From Tupaia tana (taxonomy: Eukaryota > Chordata > Mammalia > Scandentia > Tupaiidae): a stretch of 64,000 nt of DNA. Position 1 is the stretch's first letter. Each line of letters opens with the position of its first letter. The notes under the pieces are model-generated. The model saw only the letters and a list, made by a program, of their open reading frames with translations, was not told the DNA's origin and searched no databases. This document shows, in pieces, positions 20,823-30,672 of the stretch. Made by a program: the position numbers and the translations under genes. The stretch lies in contig JAKSZU010000011.1 in the NCBI GenBank assembly GCA_026018925.1, positions 11,977,485 to 12,041,484 of the forward strand, in the 5' to 3' direction.

Positions 20823-21160
20823 TGGGCCAGCAGGTGGCATGGTGGTCAAGGCACCAGATCCCACATGGCTGACTCTGTGGTTCGAGTTCTAGACTCGGTG
20901 GCCTGGGAAACATACTGGGTGTGTGTTCATGTGTGTTCAAGATCCCAAGAGGAGAACGGAGGAGAAGGGATTGTGGAATGGCCATCCCCCTTGTGGGGGA
21001 GAGTAATTTCTCACTTTCCCTCTGTCTCTCTCTCTCTCTGTCTTTCTGTTTCTTTGGCGGATACATGCACCCTACAAAAACAAAAACAAAAACAAAAACA
21101 AAAACAAAAACAAAAAACAAAAGCCCCTACTAAACTAGTAAATAAATAAATAAATTGCTG
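20823..21160 (+). repeat. SINE-A' with (CAAAAA)n tail
   Basis: GGGCCAGCAGGTGGCATGGT head, CACCCTACAAAAACAAAAAC end. The ACAAAA unit is repeated at 21076-21122, then (TAAA)n. Confidence 0.92.
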
Positions 21161-21228
21161 TCTGCCTCCCAACCCCAGACAGTCTGAACTATCCAGATGA
21201 TTCTAACGCATTGTAAAGTGCAAGCAGC
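21161..21228 (+). repeat. MER5-type hAT element, right part
   Basis: ATCCAGATGATTCTAACGCA corresponds to the MER5 3' end (ccaggtgattctaatg). Confidence 0.5.
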
Positions 21229-21568
21229 TTTGTGCTATGTCAAGGCTCCCAATCGCAACCTCTGTGCATGAGGAGACAGACCCAGGGAATCTGAAAAATG
21301 AATGAAAATACCCCACCCCTTATTACAAAATTCCCTGAGCTGGTCTCAAGTTTCGGAATTTTTCACAGGTTTTCAGGAATTCTAAGCCACTGCAGTTGCC
21401 TATCATGAGTCCAGCATGATACAGGCAAAACGTCACAGAGCAGGTGATCAGAAGGGAACATGAGCGGAACTCTGTGAACAGGAGGTTTCCATGGCCTTGA
21501 CGAACCCTTAGGGTGAGGTCTGGATGGGGATGGGGCATTAAAACCATTAAGCGAATGTTGTTATTTCA
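21229..21568. other. Unique intergenic DNA
   Basis: No recognised feature. Confidence 0.5.
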
Positions 21569-21785
21569 GGGCTGGCTCCATGGTCTAGTGGTTAAGGGAG
21601 CTGGATCCCACATGGCCGACTGCACAGTCCCAGCTTCAGTGTCTTGAGTCTCCATGCGTGTGTGTGTCTGAGTACATGTCTGAGCACGCACAGGCATGGA
21701 GACTGTGGCATGACCACACCCCACTGGGAGATGTTTTCTCCCTCTCTCTCTGATGAGGGTACATGCCCTCTGGCAATTTTTAAAA
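21569..21785 (+). repeat. SINE-C
   Basis: GGGCTGGCTCCATGGTCTAG head, GGATCCCACATGGCCGACTG, a mid-body rearrangement with a TGTGTCTGAGTACATGTC insertion, and TGCCCTCTGGCAATTTTT end. Confidence 0.87.
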
Positions 21786-21953
21786 GAATTATTTTATTTA
21801 ACTTTATTTATTTATTTATATTTGACCAGTGAGGGACAGAATGAGAGAGAGAGAGAGAGAGAAAGTGAGAAAGCAAGCCGCCAGATCTGGGACTCAAACT
21901 GAGGTCAGCCATGTGGGAGTCCAGTGCCCTTAATCACCATGCCACCTGCTGTC
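21786..21953 (-). repeat. SINE-B inserted in the SINE-C end
   Basis: TTTATTTATTTATATTTGAC, (GA)n at 21844-21862, GTGGGAGTCCAGTGCCC. CCTCTGG..AATTTTT is the target word on both sides. Confidence 0.9.
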
Positions 21954-21972
21954 ACTCCTCTGGTAAATTTTT

Positions 21973-22207
21973 TTTCTTTTGAGAGGTTTTTGCTAAAGGG
22001 CATATGCGCTGGCCAGGAAGACAGAGAGAAACAAAAAGTGAGAAATCACCCTCTGGGGGTGGTCCCTTCTCCTCCATTCCCCTCTCGGGATCTTGGGCAC
22101 GCACGCACATGCACCCGGTGTGAGTTTAAGCCACCAGGTCTGGGACTCGAACTGTGGTTGACTACATGGGAGTCCAGTGACATAGCCATTATACCAACTG
22201 TTGGTCC
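21973..22207 (-). repeat. SINE-A at the same target word
   Basis: GAGAGGTTTTTGCTAAAGGG to ACTGTTGGTCCC. CCTCTGGTAAATTTTT precedes and CCTCTGGCAAATTTTT follows, the second and third copies of the word. Confidence 0.93.
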
Positions 22208-22251
22208 CCCTCCTCTGGCAAATTTTTAAAAATTGTTATTTAATAATTTTA

Positions 22252-22579
22252 GGGAACCAGCAGTTAGCGTAATGGCTATGTCACTGGACTCCCACGTAGT
22301 CGACCGTGGTTCGTGTCCTGGACCCGGTGGCTTAAAACTCACTCCGGGCGCGTGTGCCTGCGTGCCCAAGATCCTGAGAGGAGAATGGAGGAGAAGGGAT
22401 TGCGGTGTGGCCATCCCCCCTGGGGGGTGATTTCTCGCTTTCTGTCTCTATGTCTCTCTCTGTCTGTCTGGCGAGCGCACGTGCCCTATAGCGGGGGAAA
22501 AAAAAAAAAAAAAAAAAAAAAAAAAACAAACAAACAAACAAAAAAAAAAACTCTCCAAATAAATAAATAAATAAATAAT
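22252..22579 (+). repeat. SINE-A with expanded A run
   Basis: GGGAACCAGCAGTTAGCGTA head. The run of A within GCAAAA..CTCTCC has grown to about 30 bases plus (CAAA)n, before the final CTCTCC and (AAAT)n. AATAATTTTAG on both sides is the target duplication. Confidence 0.93.
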
Positions 22580-22681
22580 TTTAGACCAAAATGGTTGGGC
22601 ATTGTTATTTTTATATAGTTCAATTTAATGCCAACTCACTAGGAAAAAAAGGTTTCAAGAGGCTTCTGTAAAATTTTCACC

Positions 22682-22883
22682 AAGCAGCCATAATGCTATG
22701 CTCTGTTAGATTGACCACGTGGGAAGGTTCCAGATTTGTGTCTGGAGAGCTTCCTGAACATGCCAGGAGCACCTGCCTATGTCCTGGGGCTGGCTGAAGC
22801 TGGGGTTGGATCATGACATGAGGACCTTGTTGGAACTTCCTGTCTCTCTCTCTCTCTTTCTCTCTCTCACTCAGAAGAAAGAA
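22682..22883 (+). repeat. SINE-D
   Basis: GACCACGTGGGAAGGTTCCA, GTGTCTGGAGAGCTTCCTGA, GGAACTTCCTGTCTCTC. Confidence 0.83.
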
Positions 22884-23082
22884 ATTAGACTTGAAAGAAA
22901 GGATTTTCAACAAAGCCATTTGTCAGAGTTCAAGGTCCTAAGTAACCCTATAAGGATATCAAGAGGCTAGCATCTTCAGTCCCTGGAAGGACAACGGTAG
23001 GGTAGAACTCACCACAGGCTAAGGGGCCTTGATCTTCTAACCTTCATCAGGTTAATTAGGGGTACAAAACCTATGTTTGTTT

Positions 23083-23337
23083 GTTTGGGGTTTTTTTTAG
23101 ATGTTTTGCGGTAGGACCTGTGCACTTTCCAGAAAGAGAGACAGAGAGACAGAAAATGAGAAATCACTCCCTGGGGGGGATGGCCACACCGCAATCCCTT
23201 CTTCTCCATTCTCCTCTTGGGATCTTGGGCATGCATACACATGTGCCCGGCAAGTTTAAATCACTGGGTACAGGACTCGAACTGCAGTCGTCTACATTGG
23301 AGTCCAGCGACATAACCATTATGCCAACTGCTGGTCC
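23083..23337 (-). repeat. SINE-A
   Basis: GATGTTTTGCGGTAGGACCT to CAACTGCTGGTCCC. A[A/G]AACCTATGTTT on both sides is the target duplication. Confidence 0.92.
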
Positions 23338-23394
23338 CCAGAACCTATGTTTATTATTCTCTTCCTTTCTACAAATACTTACTTTTCTCTTAAC

Positions 23395-23560
23395 ATCTTT
23401 TTTAGATTACAAAAGTAATATAAACTCATTTTAACTAATGAAACAATGCCAAAGTTTATAAAGTTAATTATCTCCTCCCACCCACCGCCCATTCCCAGAC
23501 TTTTCCCCGGGGTGAGCAATGTTAGCAGTCACCTCATTTAATTTTAGTTAGAAAATTAGT
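23395..23560. repeat. Possible old LINE fragment
   Basis: TAGATTACAAAAGTAATATAAACTC and the CTCCCACCCACCGCCCATTC segment resemble L1-type 3' sequences. Family and strand are uncertain. Confidence 0.35.
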
Positions 23561-23707
23561 TGATCCATGTAAATAAATTTACCCAATAATTGAAACTGTT
23601 TCTTTTACTTACAAACATTTGAAATAACTTGAAGTCTTGCAACCACTATGACCGAAGATTATTCAAAGTATTACATACTACCTTGACTATTTTTTTAAGG
23701 CTCATAC

Positions 23708-23882
23708 TTTTTTAAAAAAATTCATTTATTTTTACTTATTTATTCATTTATTTTAATTTGACCAGAGAAAGATACATGGGGCAGGGAGGGGAGTGAGAAA
23801 GCAAGCTGCTAGGTCCGGGACTCAAACCACTGTTGGCTGTGTGGGAGTCTAGCTTCTCAAGCACCCTGCCACCTGCCGGCCC
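23708..23882 (-). repeat. SINE-B
   Basis: TTTAATTTGACCAGAGAAAG, GGTCCGGGACTCAAACCACT, CTGCCACCTGCCGGCCC. Confidence 0.88.
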
Positions 23883-23891
23883 TAGTTAATG

Positions 23892-23892
<1 letters not shown>

Positions 23893-23927
<35 letters not shown>

Positions 23928-24142
23928 TTTACTCATTCCATTAGTAAGAGAGAAACAAAAACAGCGACAAAGATAGTCACCCCCAACAGGGTTTTTACAC
24001 CATGATCCACCCCAGTTTCAATCTGCTCCAGGTCATGGAAACACACATGCCCCATGTACCCAGGACACAAATCTGGGACCTGATCTTGTGGGTCATTCTC
24101 CCATAGTGTCACATTTTACTGCTATGCCATCATCTGGACCCC
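23893..24142 (-). repeat. SINE-D with poly(T) at 23893-23923
   Basis: AAAGTTTACTCATTCCATTA, CAACAGGGTTTTTACACCAT, GATCCACCCCAGTTTC, and the head end ACTGCTATGCCATCATCTGG. Confidence 0.85.
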
Positions 24143-24157
24143 TAAATTCTTTTATTT

Positions 24158-24413
24158 CTTCTTCTTCTTCTTCTTCTCCTTCTTCTTCTTCTTTTTTTTT
24201 TTTTACAGTTTTTTAAGGCTTGCTGGAATGACAGAGAGAAAGTGAGAAATCATTCCCCAGGGGGCATAGTCACACCCTTCTCCTCGTAGGATCTTGGACA
24301 TGCACACACACACACGACTGGTATGAGTTTGAAGCCACTGGGTATGGGACTCAAACTGTAGTTGGCCATGTGGGAATGCAGTGACATAATTGCTATGCCA
24401 TCTGCTGCCCCCT
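24158..24413 (-). repeat. SINE-A' with (CTT)n tail
   Basis: (CTT)n at 24158-24192, TTAAGGCTTGCTGGAATGAC, CATTCCCCAGGGGGCATAGT, GCTATGCCATCTGCTGCCCC. Confidence 0.87.
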
Positions 24414-24611
24414 AGATCACCTGTCTTTAAAGTTTACTTCAGGATCTATTTACTCAACTCTGCCTCTGCTATCTACACTGCTCTGTAGTGTAGAACGAAT
24501 ATGTTAGGCTGGAGGCCTGGGCAGCTTGGACTTAAGTGTTGGATGCCATGCCACAGTCGGCATCTAGTCTGTCATGAGACCTATGCTGCACTTGGATCTA
24601 ACCCAGATGTA

Positions 24612-24991
24612 GCACATGGTGCTCTACCCTGCACACAGTGCTCTACTCTGCACATGGGGCTCTACTCTGCACATGGCGCTCTACTCTGCACATGGCGCTC
24701 TACTCTGCACATGGGGCTCTACTCTGCACATGGCGCTCTACTCTGCACATGGGGCTCTACTCTGCACATGGCGCTCTACTCTGCACATGGGGCTCTACTC
24801 TGCACATGGCGCTCTACTCTGCACATGGGGCTCTACTCTGCACATGGCGCTCTACTCTGCACATGGGGCTCTACTCTGCACATGGCGCTCTACTCTGCAC
24901 ATGGGGCTCTACTCTGCACATGGGGCTCTACTCTGCACATGGGGCTCTACTCTGCACATGGGGCTCTACTCTGCACATGGGGCTCTACTCT
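24612..24991. repeat. 19-bp minisatellite, 20 units
   Basis: The unit is GCACATGGSGCTCTACTCT. Position 9 is T in units 1-2, then reads G C C G C G C G C G C G C followed by five G. Ten units in the middle therefore form a 38-bp G/C dimer. Since 19 is not a multiple of 3 and the unit lacks stops, all three + frames stay open, which explains the three long repetitive open frames here. They are not genes. Confidence 0.97.
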
Positions 24992-25092
24992 GCACTCGGT
25001 ACCAGTCCCTTCATGGCACAGTACCATATATGGACTGTTTCTGCCTCTAAGACACTCCCCCTCCCTACACCCTTATAAAAAAAAAATCACTA

Positions 25093-25368
25093 GGGACCAG
25101 CAGTTAGCGTAATGGCTATGTCGCTGGACTCCCACGTAGTCGACCGCGGTTCGAGTCCCGGACCCGGCGGCTTAAACTCACGCCGGGCGCGTGTGCGTGC
25201 GTGCCCAAGATCCCAAGAGGAGAATGGAGGAGAAGGGATTGCGGCGTGGCCATCCCCCCTGGGGGGTGATTTCTCGCTTTCTATCTCTCTGTCTCTCTCT
25301 GTCTGTTTGGCGAGCGCACGCGCCCTACAGCAAAAACCTCTCCAAAAAAAAAAAAAAAGAAAAAAAAA
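25093..25368 (+). repeat. SINE-A, near-intact young copy
   Basis: Box A TTAGCGTAATGG and box B GGTTCGAGTCC are intact, the CpGs are largely undecayed, and a long A tail follows CTCTCC. TCACTA with its A run is duplicated on both sides. Best consensus-like copy in the window. Confidence 0.95.
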
Positions 25369-25587
25369 ATCACTAAATCCCGCCCTAGGGCACAACTTCT
25401 CTGCCCCCTCCCCTGGCATTGGACCAGCAAACCTCGCCTGGAAGCTTTCCCAATAAAGGCTCTACATTTCTATTTTCTTGCATGGTCAGGCCATTTTTTA
25501 CAAAATGAATGTTACTGAATGTTCATTATCTCTCACTCCATATATTATGAACTGGAAAAAAAATTAGATTAAAAATATCAGTTTGAA

Positions 25588-25845
25588 GGCTGGCCCCAGG
25601 GCCTAATGGCTAAGGGAGCCCACTCTCACATGGCCGACCACATGATTTGAATCCTGGCCCTGGCAGCTGAAACATATGGGCACGCGTATATATGTGCCCC
25701 AAATCCCAACAGGCGGGAGGAATGGAGGGGACAGGATTACAACATGACCACATCCCTTTTGGGAGGTGCTTTCTCCCTCTTCCTCTCTCTCTGTTTCTCC
25801 CTGGTGAGTGCACACATTCTCTGGCAAGTAAAAAATAAATAAATA
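25588..25845 (+). repeat. SINE-C
   Basis: GGCTGGCCCCAGGGCCTAAT head, CCCCAAATCCCAACAGG, TTCTCTGGCAAGTAAAAAAT end. A SINE-B follows directly. Confidence 0.88.
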
Positions 25846-26010
25846 GGGGCAGGCAGGTGGTGTGGTGATAAAAGTACTGGACTCTGCCATGACTGACTGC
25901 AATTTGAGTTCCAGACCTGGTGGCTTGCTTCCTCACTTTCTCTTTCTCTCTCTGGTTAAATAAAATAATAAGATGAATAATAAATAAAATTAAATAATTC
26001 TTTTTAAAAA
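25846..26010 (+). repeat. SINE-B
   Basis: GGGGCAGGCAGGTGGTGTGG head, TCTCTGGTTAAATAAAATAA tail. Confidence 0.87.
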
Positions 26011-26028
26011 TCTTTTTTAAAATATGGG

Positions 26029-26292
26029 GGTTTTTTTTGAGACTTTTTGCTATAGGACATGTGTGCGCACCAGAAAGACAGAGAGAGAGAGAGACAGAGA
26101 GGTAGAAAGTGAGAACTCATCCCCAAGGGCAGATGGCCATGCCGCAATCCCTTCTTCTCCATTCTCCTCTTGGGATCTTGGGCATGCACGTACACACTCC
26201 CGGTGTGAGTTTAAGCCACCAGGTCCGGGACTTGAACCGCGATCGACTACATGGGCGTCCAGTGATGTAGCCATTACACTATCTGCTGGCCC
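26029..26292 (-). repeat. SINE-A
   Basis: GAGACTTTTTGCTATAGGAC to CTATCTGCTGGCCCC. AAAATATG on both sides. Confidence 0.9.
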
Positions 26293-26455
26293 CAAAAATA
26301 TGTATATTTTTTAAAAAATTAGTTAGGAAATGTAAAAATAAAAATTAGTTTGAAAACTGTGAGCAAATAGGCTCTAACAGATTCCAAAGGTCTTTCTCAA
26401 GAACTGGGTATAAAATAAATTCAGGTGCATTTAATTTTTCTTCTTCTTCTTCTTT

Positions 26456-26636
26456 TCTTTTTTTTTTTTTTTTTTTTTTTTAATGATAGTGTATAGCGTC
26501 TCATCTTGCTACATTCTCCTCCACCACCAGCTCTTCAGGATCCGGGCTGATCCAGGGATTCAAACTCTTGGTTGCCATATGGCTTTCAGCCTTGCAAGAT
26601 ACTTGCATTTACTGCTGCACTACAGCTGCCGGGCGC
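26456..26636 (-). repeat. SINE-D-like variant with poly(T)
   Basis: Poly(T) at 26459-26481, GGATTCAAACTCTTGGTTGC (box-B-like in reverse), TTTACTGCTGCACTACAGCT head end. It differs from other D copies and may be a separate tRNA-derived family. Confidence 0.5.
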
Positions 26637-26640
26637 CCCC

Positions 26641-26713
26641 CTTTTTTTAAAAATATTATTTTATTTAACTTTTATTTTTATTTTATTTATTTACTTTAAT
26701 ATCACCAGAGAAG

Positions 26714-26757
<44 letters not shown>

Positions 26758-26841
26758 AAGAAAGTAAGCCACCAGAACTTGAACCATGGTCAGTCATGTG
26801 GGAGTTCAGCACCCTTAACCACTATGCCACCTGCCGGCCCC
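26641..26841 (-). repeat. SINE-B
   Basis: ATTATTTTATTTAACTTTTA tail, (GA)n at 26716-26752, TTAACCACTATGCCACCTGC. Confidence 0.9.
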
Positions 26842-26847
26842 CTGGAC

Positions 26848-26975
26848 CCTTTTTTTAATTATAGAAAATTTCAAATGTATATAAAAAATAGAGAGACTCA
26901 TTCTATAAACCCCCATGCACCCATTCCTGGCTTCAGCAATGTACAACGTCTTATGCATTCCTTGCCTGCTTGTTG
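26848..26975. repeat. Possible old LINE fragment
   Basis: TTATAGAAAATTTCAAATGT, AAACCCCCATGCACCCATTC and GCTTCAGCAATGTACAACG match a motif order common in old LINE remnants. Class is uncertain. Confidence 0.35.
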
Positions 26976-27504
26976 AAAATTCCTTTTGCTTAGTTGTAGA
27001 ATTCTGGGTTTCGGCAGTACCTGGATATTGGCCTCTGAGAAAACAGGGCTCTCCTGTGTTATTAGTGTCAGCTCTGATGGAGAGGACTTTTGTCACGTAC
27101 CCTTGAGTTTCCAAGGGTTTTCGGAAGACCTTCTTTCCAGTCTCCAGGCTGGCCCACAGGCCCACAGCCAGGAGGTTCTGCCTCACAGGCTCTGACTTCA
27201 GGTGGTTGTGGGAAGGGCGTAGGAAATCCTCCTTTATCCGACAAGGAGATCCTGCTGGGGAAGTCGAGAGGAATGTAAGCCTGTGTTCTATTTCTTCACC
27301 GAGGTTGAACCCAAGGCTCTGGAAGGAATTTTTATTAGTCTAGAGAATAAATAAGTACTACCTCCACTTCCTTACAAAACCAGGCCTGGAAGTTTCCACA
27401 GACCCAGGGAGTGAAGTCTCTTCTGGTCCAAACCCAGCTCTGTGCACAAGGAACCCCGTCCATTCATTAGCGCTCGGCCCTTGACAGACACGTTGCCCAG
27501 ACAG
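26976..27504. other. Unique intergenic DNA
   Basis: No recognised gene or repeat. Confidence 0.5.
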
Positions 27505-27650
27505 CCCTCTGCAATCCTCTGCGTGGTTTGTGGAACAGGTATCACTGCCCTTGTTCTGTAGATGAGGAAATCGAGGTTCGGAGAGGTGAAGCCACTTGTT
27601 CTAAGTGTGTAATTAGTAAGCAAAAAAGTTGAGACTCCGATGAGCCTAAT
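27505..27650 (-). repeat. MIR SINE
   Basis: GTAGATGAGGAAATCGAGGT, TCGGAGAGGTGAAGCCACTT and GTGTAATTAGTAAGCAAAA are antisense MIR core. Confidence 0.75.
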
Positions 27651-27827
27651 AATTTGAATCTTCATTAATAAACGGAGAGCTAATTATAGTCATTGAAGAG
27701 ACTGTTCCTTTTCTGTTGTGATTAATTCTGAATTTATTTTTAGTTTTCAAAAGAATAGAGACTTGTTGGGTTTTGTTCTGAGAAAGAAATATGCTATTCC
27801 TGACAGCCTTCTTCTTCTTTTTCTTTT

Positions 27828-28104
27828 CAGTTTTGTTATAGGGTTTGTGCACTTGCCAGAGACAGGGAGGGAGAGAGAGAGAAAGGGAAAGTGACAAATC
27901 ACTCCTCAGGGGGGACGACCATGCCATAATCCCTTCTCTATTCTCCTCTCTGGATTTTGGGCGCACACATCCACACACCCACACATCCACACACCCACAC
28001 AAGCCTGGTGTGATTTATTTTCAAGCCACTGGGTCTGGGACCTGAACCTCGCAGTTGGCCATGAGGGATCCCACTGCCTTAACCTCCATGCCACCTGTTG
28101 GCCC
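27828..28104 (-). repeat. SINE-A' with ACACCC/ATCCAC expansion
   Basis: TTTGTTATAGGGTTTGTGCA tail, CAGGGGGGACGACCATGCC, a CACACATCCACACACCCACA repeat at 27965-28000 where other copies have GCACGCACGCACAC, and GCCACCTGTTGGCCC. Confidence 0.88.
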
Positions 28105-28116
28105 AATATAAGCTAC

Positions 28117-28134
28117 TTTTTTTAAAAAATTATT

Positions 28135-28171
<37 letters not shown>

Positions 28172-28307
28172 ATTTGACCAGAGAGACATAGAGGGTGAGA
28201 GTGAAAGAGAGAGAAAGTGAGAAAGCAAGCCACCAGATTCAGGACTCGAACCCTGGTCGACCATGCGGGAGTGTCCAGCGCCTTAACCACCACGCCACCT
28301 GCTGGTC
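28117..28307 (-). repeat. SINE-B
   Basis: (ATTT)n tail at 28135-28168, TTTGACCAGAGAGACATAGA, GAGTGTCCAGCGCCTTAACC. AATATAAGCTACTTTT before (28105) and after (28308) is a perfect target duplication. Confidence 0.94.
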
Positions 28308-28324
28308 CCAATATAAGCTACTTT

Positions 28325-28624
28325 TAATGAACACTGGAGAACTATTTTCATGCTTTTCTTGAGGGGCACAATCTACACATGAAAACTCCAAGCTCAGCCG
28401 TATTTCTTTTTGCTGGGAAAGAAATTACGATCTGATTTGTCTTTGTGGCAAGAACGGTAGGCTAGATAAATAACCCAAGGCAGGTCAGTGTGTGCCCATA
28501 CATGTTTCAAGGATGACCTCGTGGCTCTGGAAATGGCGAAGTGAGGAGGAATGACAGTGTCCTGGAGGGGCAGCAGTTCTCACACACCTCTTAAAACTTC
28601 TTTTTCTAAGCTTTGCTATTTTTA
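28325..28624. other. Unique intergenic DNA
   Basis: No recognised feature. Confidence 0.5.
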
Positions 28625-28690
28625 AAAGTTTATTTCCTCCATGAGCAAGAGAGACACAGAGACAGAGACAGCACCCCTGATGAGGATTTT
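28625..28690 (-). repeat. SINE-D, left piece of a split copy
   Basis: AAAGTTTATTTCCTCCATGA tail to CAGCACCCCTGATGAGGATT. It resumes at 28945. Confidence 0.85.
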
Positions 28691-28944
28691 TTATTTTTTT
28701 TTTAAAGAGGTTTTTGCTACAGGGTGTGTGCTCACCAGAGAGAAAGAGATAGAAAGTGAGAAATGACCCCCCACCGGGGGAATGGCCACACTACAGTCCC
28801 TTCTCCTCCATTCTCCTCTCGGGATCTTGGGCACGCACGCACACGCACCCGGCGTGAGTTTTAAGCCACCGGGTCCGGGACGCGAACCACAGTCGACTAC
28901 ATGGGAGTCCAGTGACACAGCCCTTACGCTAACTGCTGGTCCCA
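28691..28944 (-). repeat. SINE-A inside a SINE-D
   Basis: Full reverse copy. CCTGATGAGGATTT at 28676-28689 and 28946-28959 is a perfect target duplication. Confidence 0.95.
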
Positions 28945-29058
28945 TCCTGATGAGGATTTGATGTGATCTAGCTCCAGCTCAGCCAGCCTCACCTGCTCAG
29001 GGAGGTCTATGGGTGAGAACTCAGACTTCCCATGTGAGCCGACCTAGCAGAGCATCAC
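28945..29058 (-). repeat. SINE-D, right piece of a split copy
   Basis: CTCCAGCTCAGCCAGCCTCA, CTGCTCAGGGAGGTCTATGG, GAGAACTCAGACTTCCCATG. Confidence 0.82.
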
Positions 29059-29061
29059 TCT

Positions 29062-29306
29062 TTTTTTTTCCTCTTTTTTAAAATTTTGCCATTGGGTGAG
29101 AGAGTCACAGGGAAAGTGAGCAAGTACCCCACCTCCATGGGGAGTGGGCATGCTAAAATCCCTTCACCATTTCTCCAACCTGTTGGGATTTGGGGCATGC
29201 ATGCACATGCACGTGGCATGTTTCTTAAGTCGCTGGGTCTAGGACCCCAATCATGAGGTCAATCATATGAGATCCACACCCTTAACCACTATGTCATGAC
29301 TGGTCT
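29062..29306 (-). repeat. SINE-C
   Basis: TTTTGCCATTGGGTGAGAGA, CCAACCTGTTGGGATTTGGG, GAGATCCACACCCTTAACCA. Confidence 0.83.
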
Positions 29307-29344
29307 AAGTATCACATTTTATGACCCCCTTCTAAGCTTTAATT

Positions 29345-29610
29345 TTTTTCCTTTAAAAAAAATTTTTTTTTTTAAGTTTTTCGCCACAGGGCGTATGCAC
29401 TGGCTTGTCTGGTGAGACAGACAGAGGGAAAGAGAGAAATCACCCCATGGGGGATGGTCATGCTGTAATCCCTTCTCCTCCAGTCTTGACTTGGGATTTG
29501 GGCATGCACGTGCATGCACCCAGTGTGATTTTTCAAGCTGCCTGGTCTGGGGCTCGAACCGTTAGTCATGTGGGATCCAGTGACCCTAACCACCAGGCCA
29601 TCTGCTGGCC
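29345..29610 (-). repeat. SINE-C/A' hybrid type
   Basis: AAGTTTTTCGCCACAGGGCG, CACCCCATGGGGGATGGTC, GTGGGATCCAGTGACCCTAA. CTTCTAAGCTTT at both ends (29330 and 29611) is the target duplication. Confidence 0.88.
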
Positions 29611-29737
29611 TTCTAAGCTTTTCCAAGAAAGCCTAGGTGCTTGGACAGGTGGATTTTCCCATGCTTTAGAGATGCTAATGGGCCCATCAAGTTAAAGTTG
29701 AGTCTTGATCTTGGAAACTATTACTTAAAGAGCAACG

Positions 29738-29871
29738 AAGAATATTCTAAATATTCCATGGAAAATGCATATTATGAAAAAAACTCTACATGGATTTCAA
29801 TTTTTTTTGTACCCAAGTAAACACCGACTGTAATTCCATTTTTTCCATGAACTTTTTGCAGTGCCCTCCTT
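29738..29871. mobile_element. Mariner-like MITE (copy 2)
   Basis: CCATGGAAAATGCATATTATG, ACATGGATTTCAATTTTTTT and CCATTTTTTCCATGAACTTT. The termini are inverted repeats around TTCCATG. Confidence 0.75.
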
Positions 29872-30399
29872 TGTGGCTTTGGTGGGCTCCCCAGTGGCTA
29901 TTTTGTTGTTATTGATTCCCGAGGGCAATCTCATTTCCATCCTTCCTGAGCTGAGAGGAAAGGGGTAGCAACTGCTTTCCACACCCTCCAGGCAAAGGCA
30001 GGGGAAAGACGAGGGAGTTCAATTTCTAAGTGTTATTTTTGGTCCCAGGAACTTATTTCACTTCTCTGAGCCTCCTTTCTTCTCTGTTTTCTCTTCATCA
30101 TGCTTCTTTTGCAAATGAAACCTTTAGGGAAGCTGGGTTGGGCTGGGAGTTTCTTCTGGCTTCAGCTCCTGAGTGAGGGGGAGAGGGTTGTTGAAAGACC
30201 TGGGGAAAAGTTGAGTTGTGTTTTCTCTTCCCTCTCCTCTCCTCTCTCTGGCCCCTTTCCCTTCCTCTTCTCTCTGCAGTTCCTTTTTCTTATTCCATGT
30301 GCTCTCTTTCCTGCTCCCCACAATTACTTTGCTTTCCTCGTTCACCTATTATTGGTTTGCTTCCCACTTTCTGCCCACTTCTAGCTTTGCTTCCCTTTT
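29872..30399. other. Unique intergenic DNA, possible MIR trace
   Basis: 30050-30095 (CTTATTTCACTTCTCTGAGC) resembles MIR. The rest is unassigned, with a pyrimidine-rich part at 30220-30290. Confidence 0.4.
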
Positions 30400-30645
30400 C
30401 TTTAAGAGAGAGAGAGATTTTTGCTATAGGATGCAAGTGCTTGCAAGAGAAACAGAGAGAGAGAAAGCGAGAAATCAGCCCCCAGCAGGTGGCCACACCG
30501 CAATCCCTTCTCTTCTGTTCTCTCGGGATTTGTGGCACGCACGCACACCCACCTGGCATTAGTTTCAAGCAGCTGGGCTCGAACTTGACCCATGTTCAGC
30601 CATGTGGGAATCCAGCTCTTTAACCACTATGCCACCCGCTAGCCC
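30400..30645 (-). repeat. SINE-A'
   Basis: GAGAGATTTTTGCTATAGGA, CAGCCCCCAGCAGGTGGCC, ACTATGCCACCCGCTAGCCCC. TGCTTCC..TTTT on both sides. Confidence 0.88.
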
Positions 30646-30672
30646 CGTGCTTCCTCTTTTGTTCTTTTGTCT

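Larger units (their letters stand above)
24480..25500 (+). mobile_element. LTR-like sequence carrying a minisatellite
   Basis: A TATAAAA (25074-25080) is followed, once the inserted SINE-A is removed, after about 90 bp by an AATAAA (25452-25457) and a T-rich stretch. This is the U3-R-U5 spacing of a retroviral LTR. The minisatellite would lie in U3. No clear TG..CA termini with a matching target duplication were found, so the ends and the call are tentative. Confidence 0.4.

Noticed and set aside
24612-24991. CRISPR-like regular repeats
   Set aside because: The units are contiguous with no spacers and the DNA is mammalian.
24501-25112. Three long overlapping + frames with a 19-residue repeat, resembling a repeat protein
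   Set aside because: They are the three frames of a 19-bp minisatellite with no stop codon in the unit, not coding sequence.
25093-25170. tRNA-like box A and box B sequences (here and in many SINE heads)
   Set aside because: They belong to SINE heads with long non-tRNA bodies and A tails, and do not fold as complete tRNAs.
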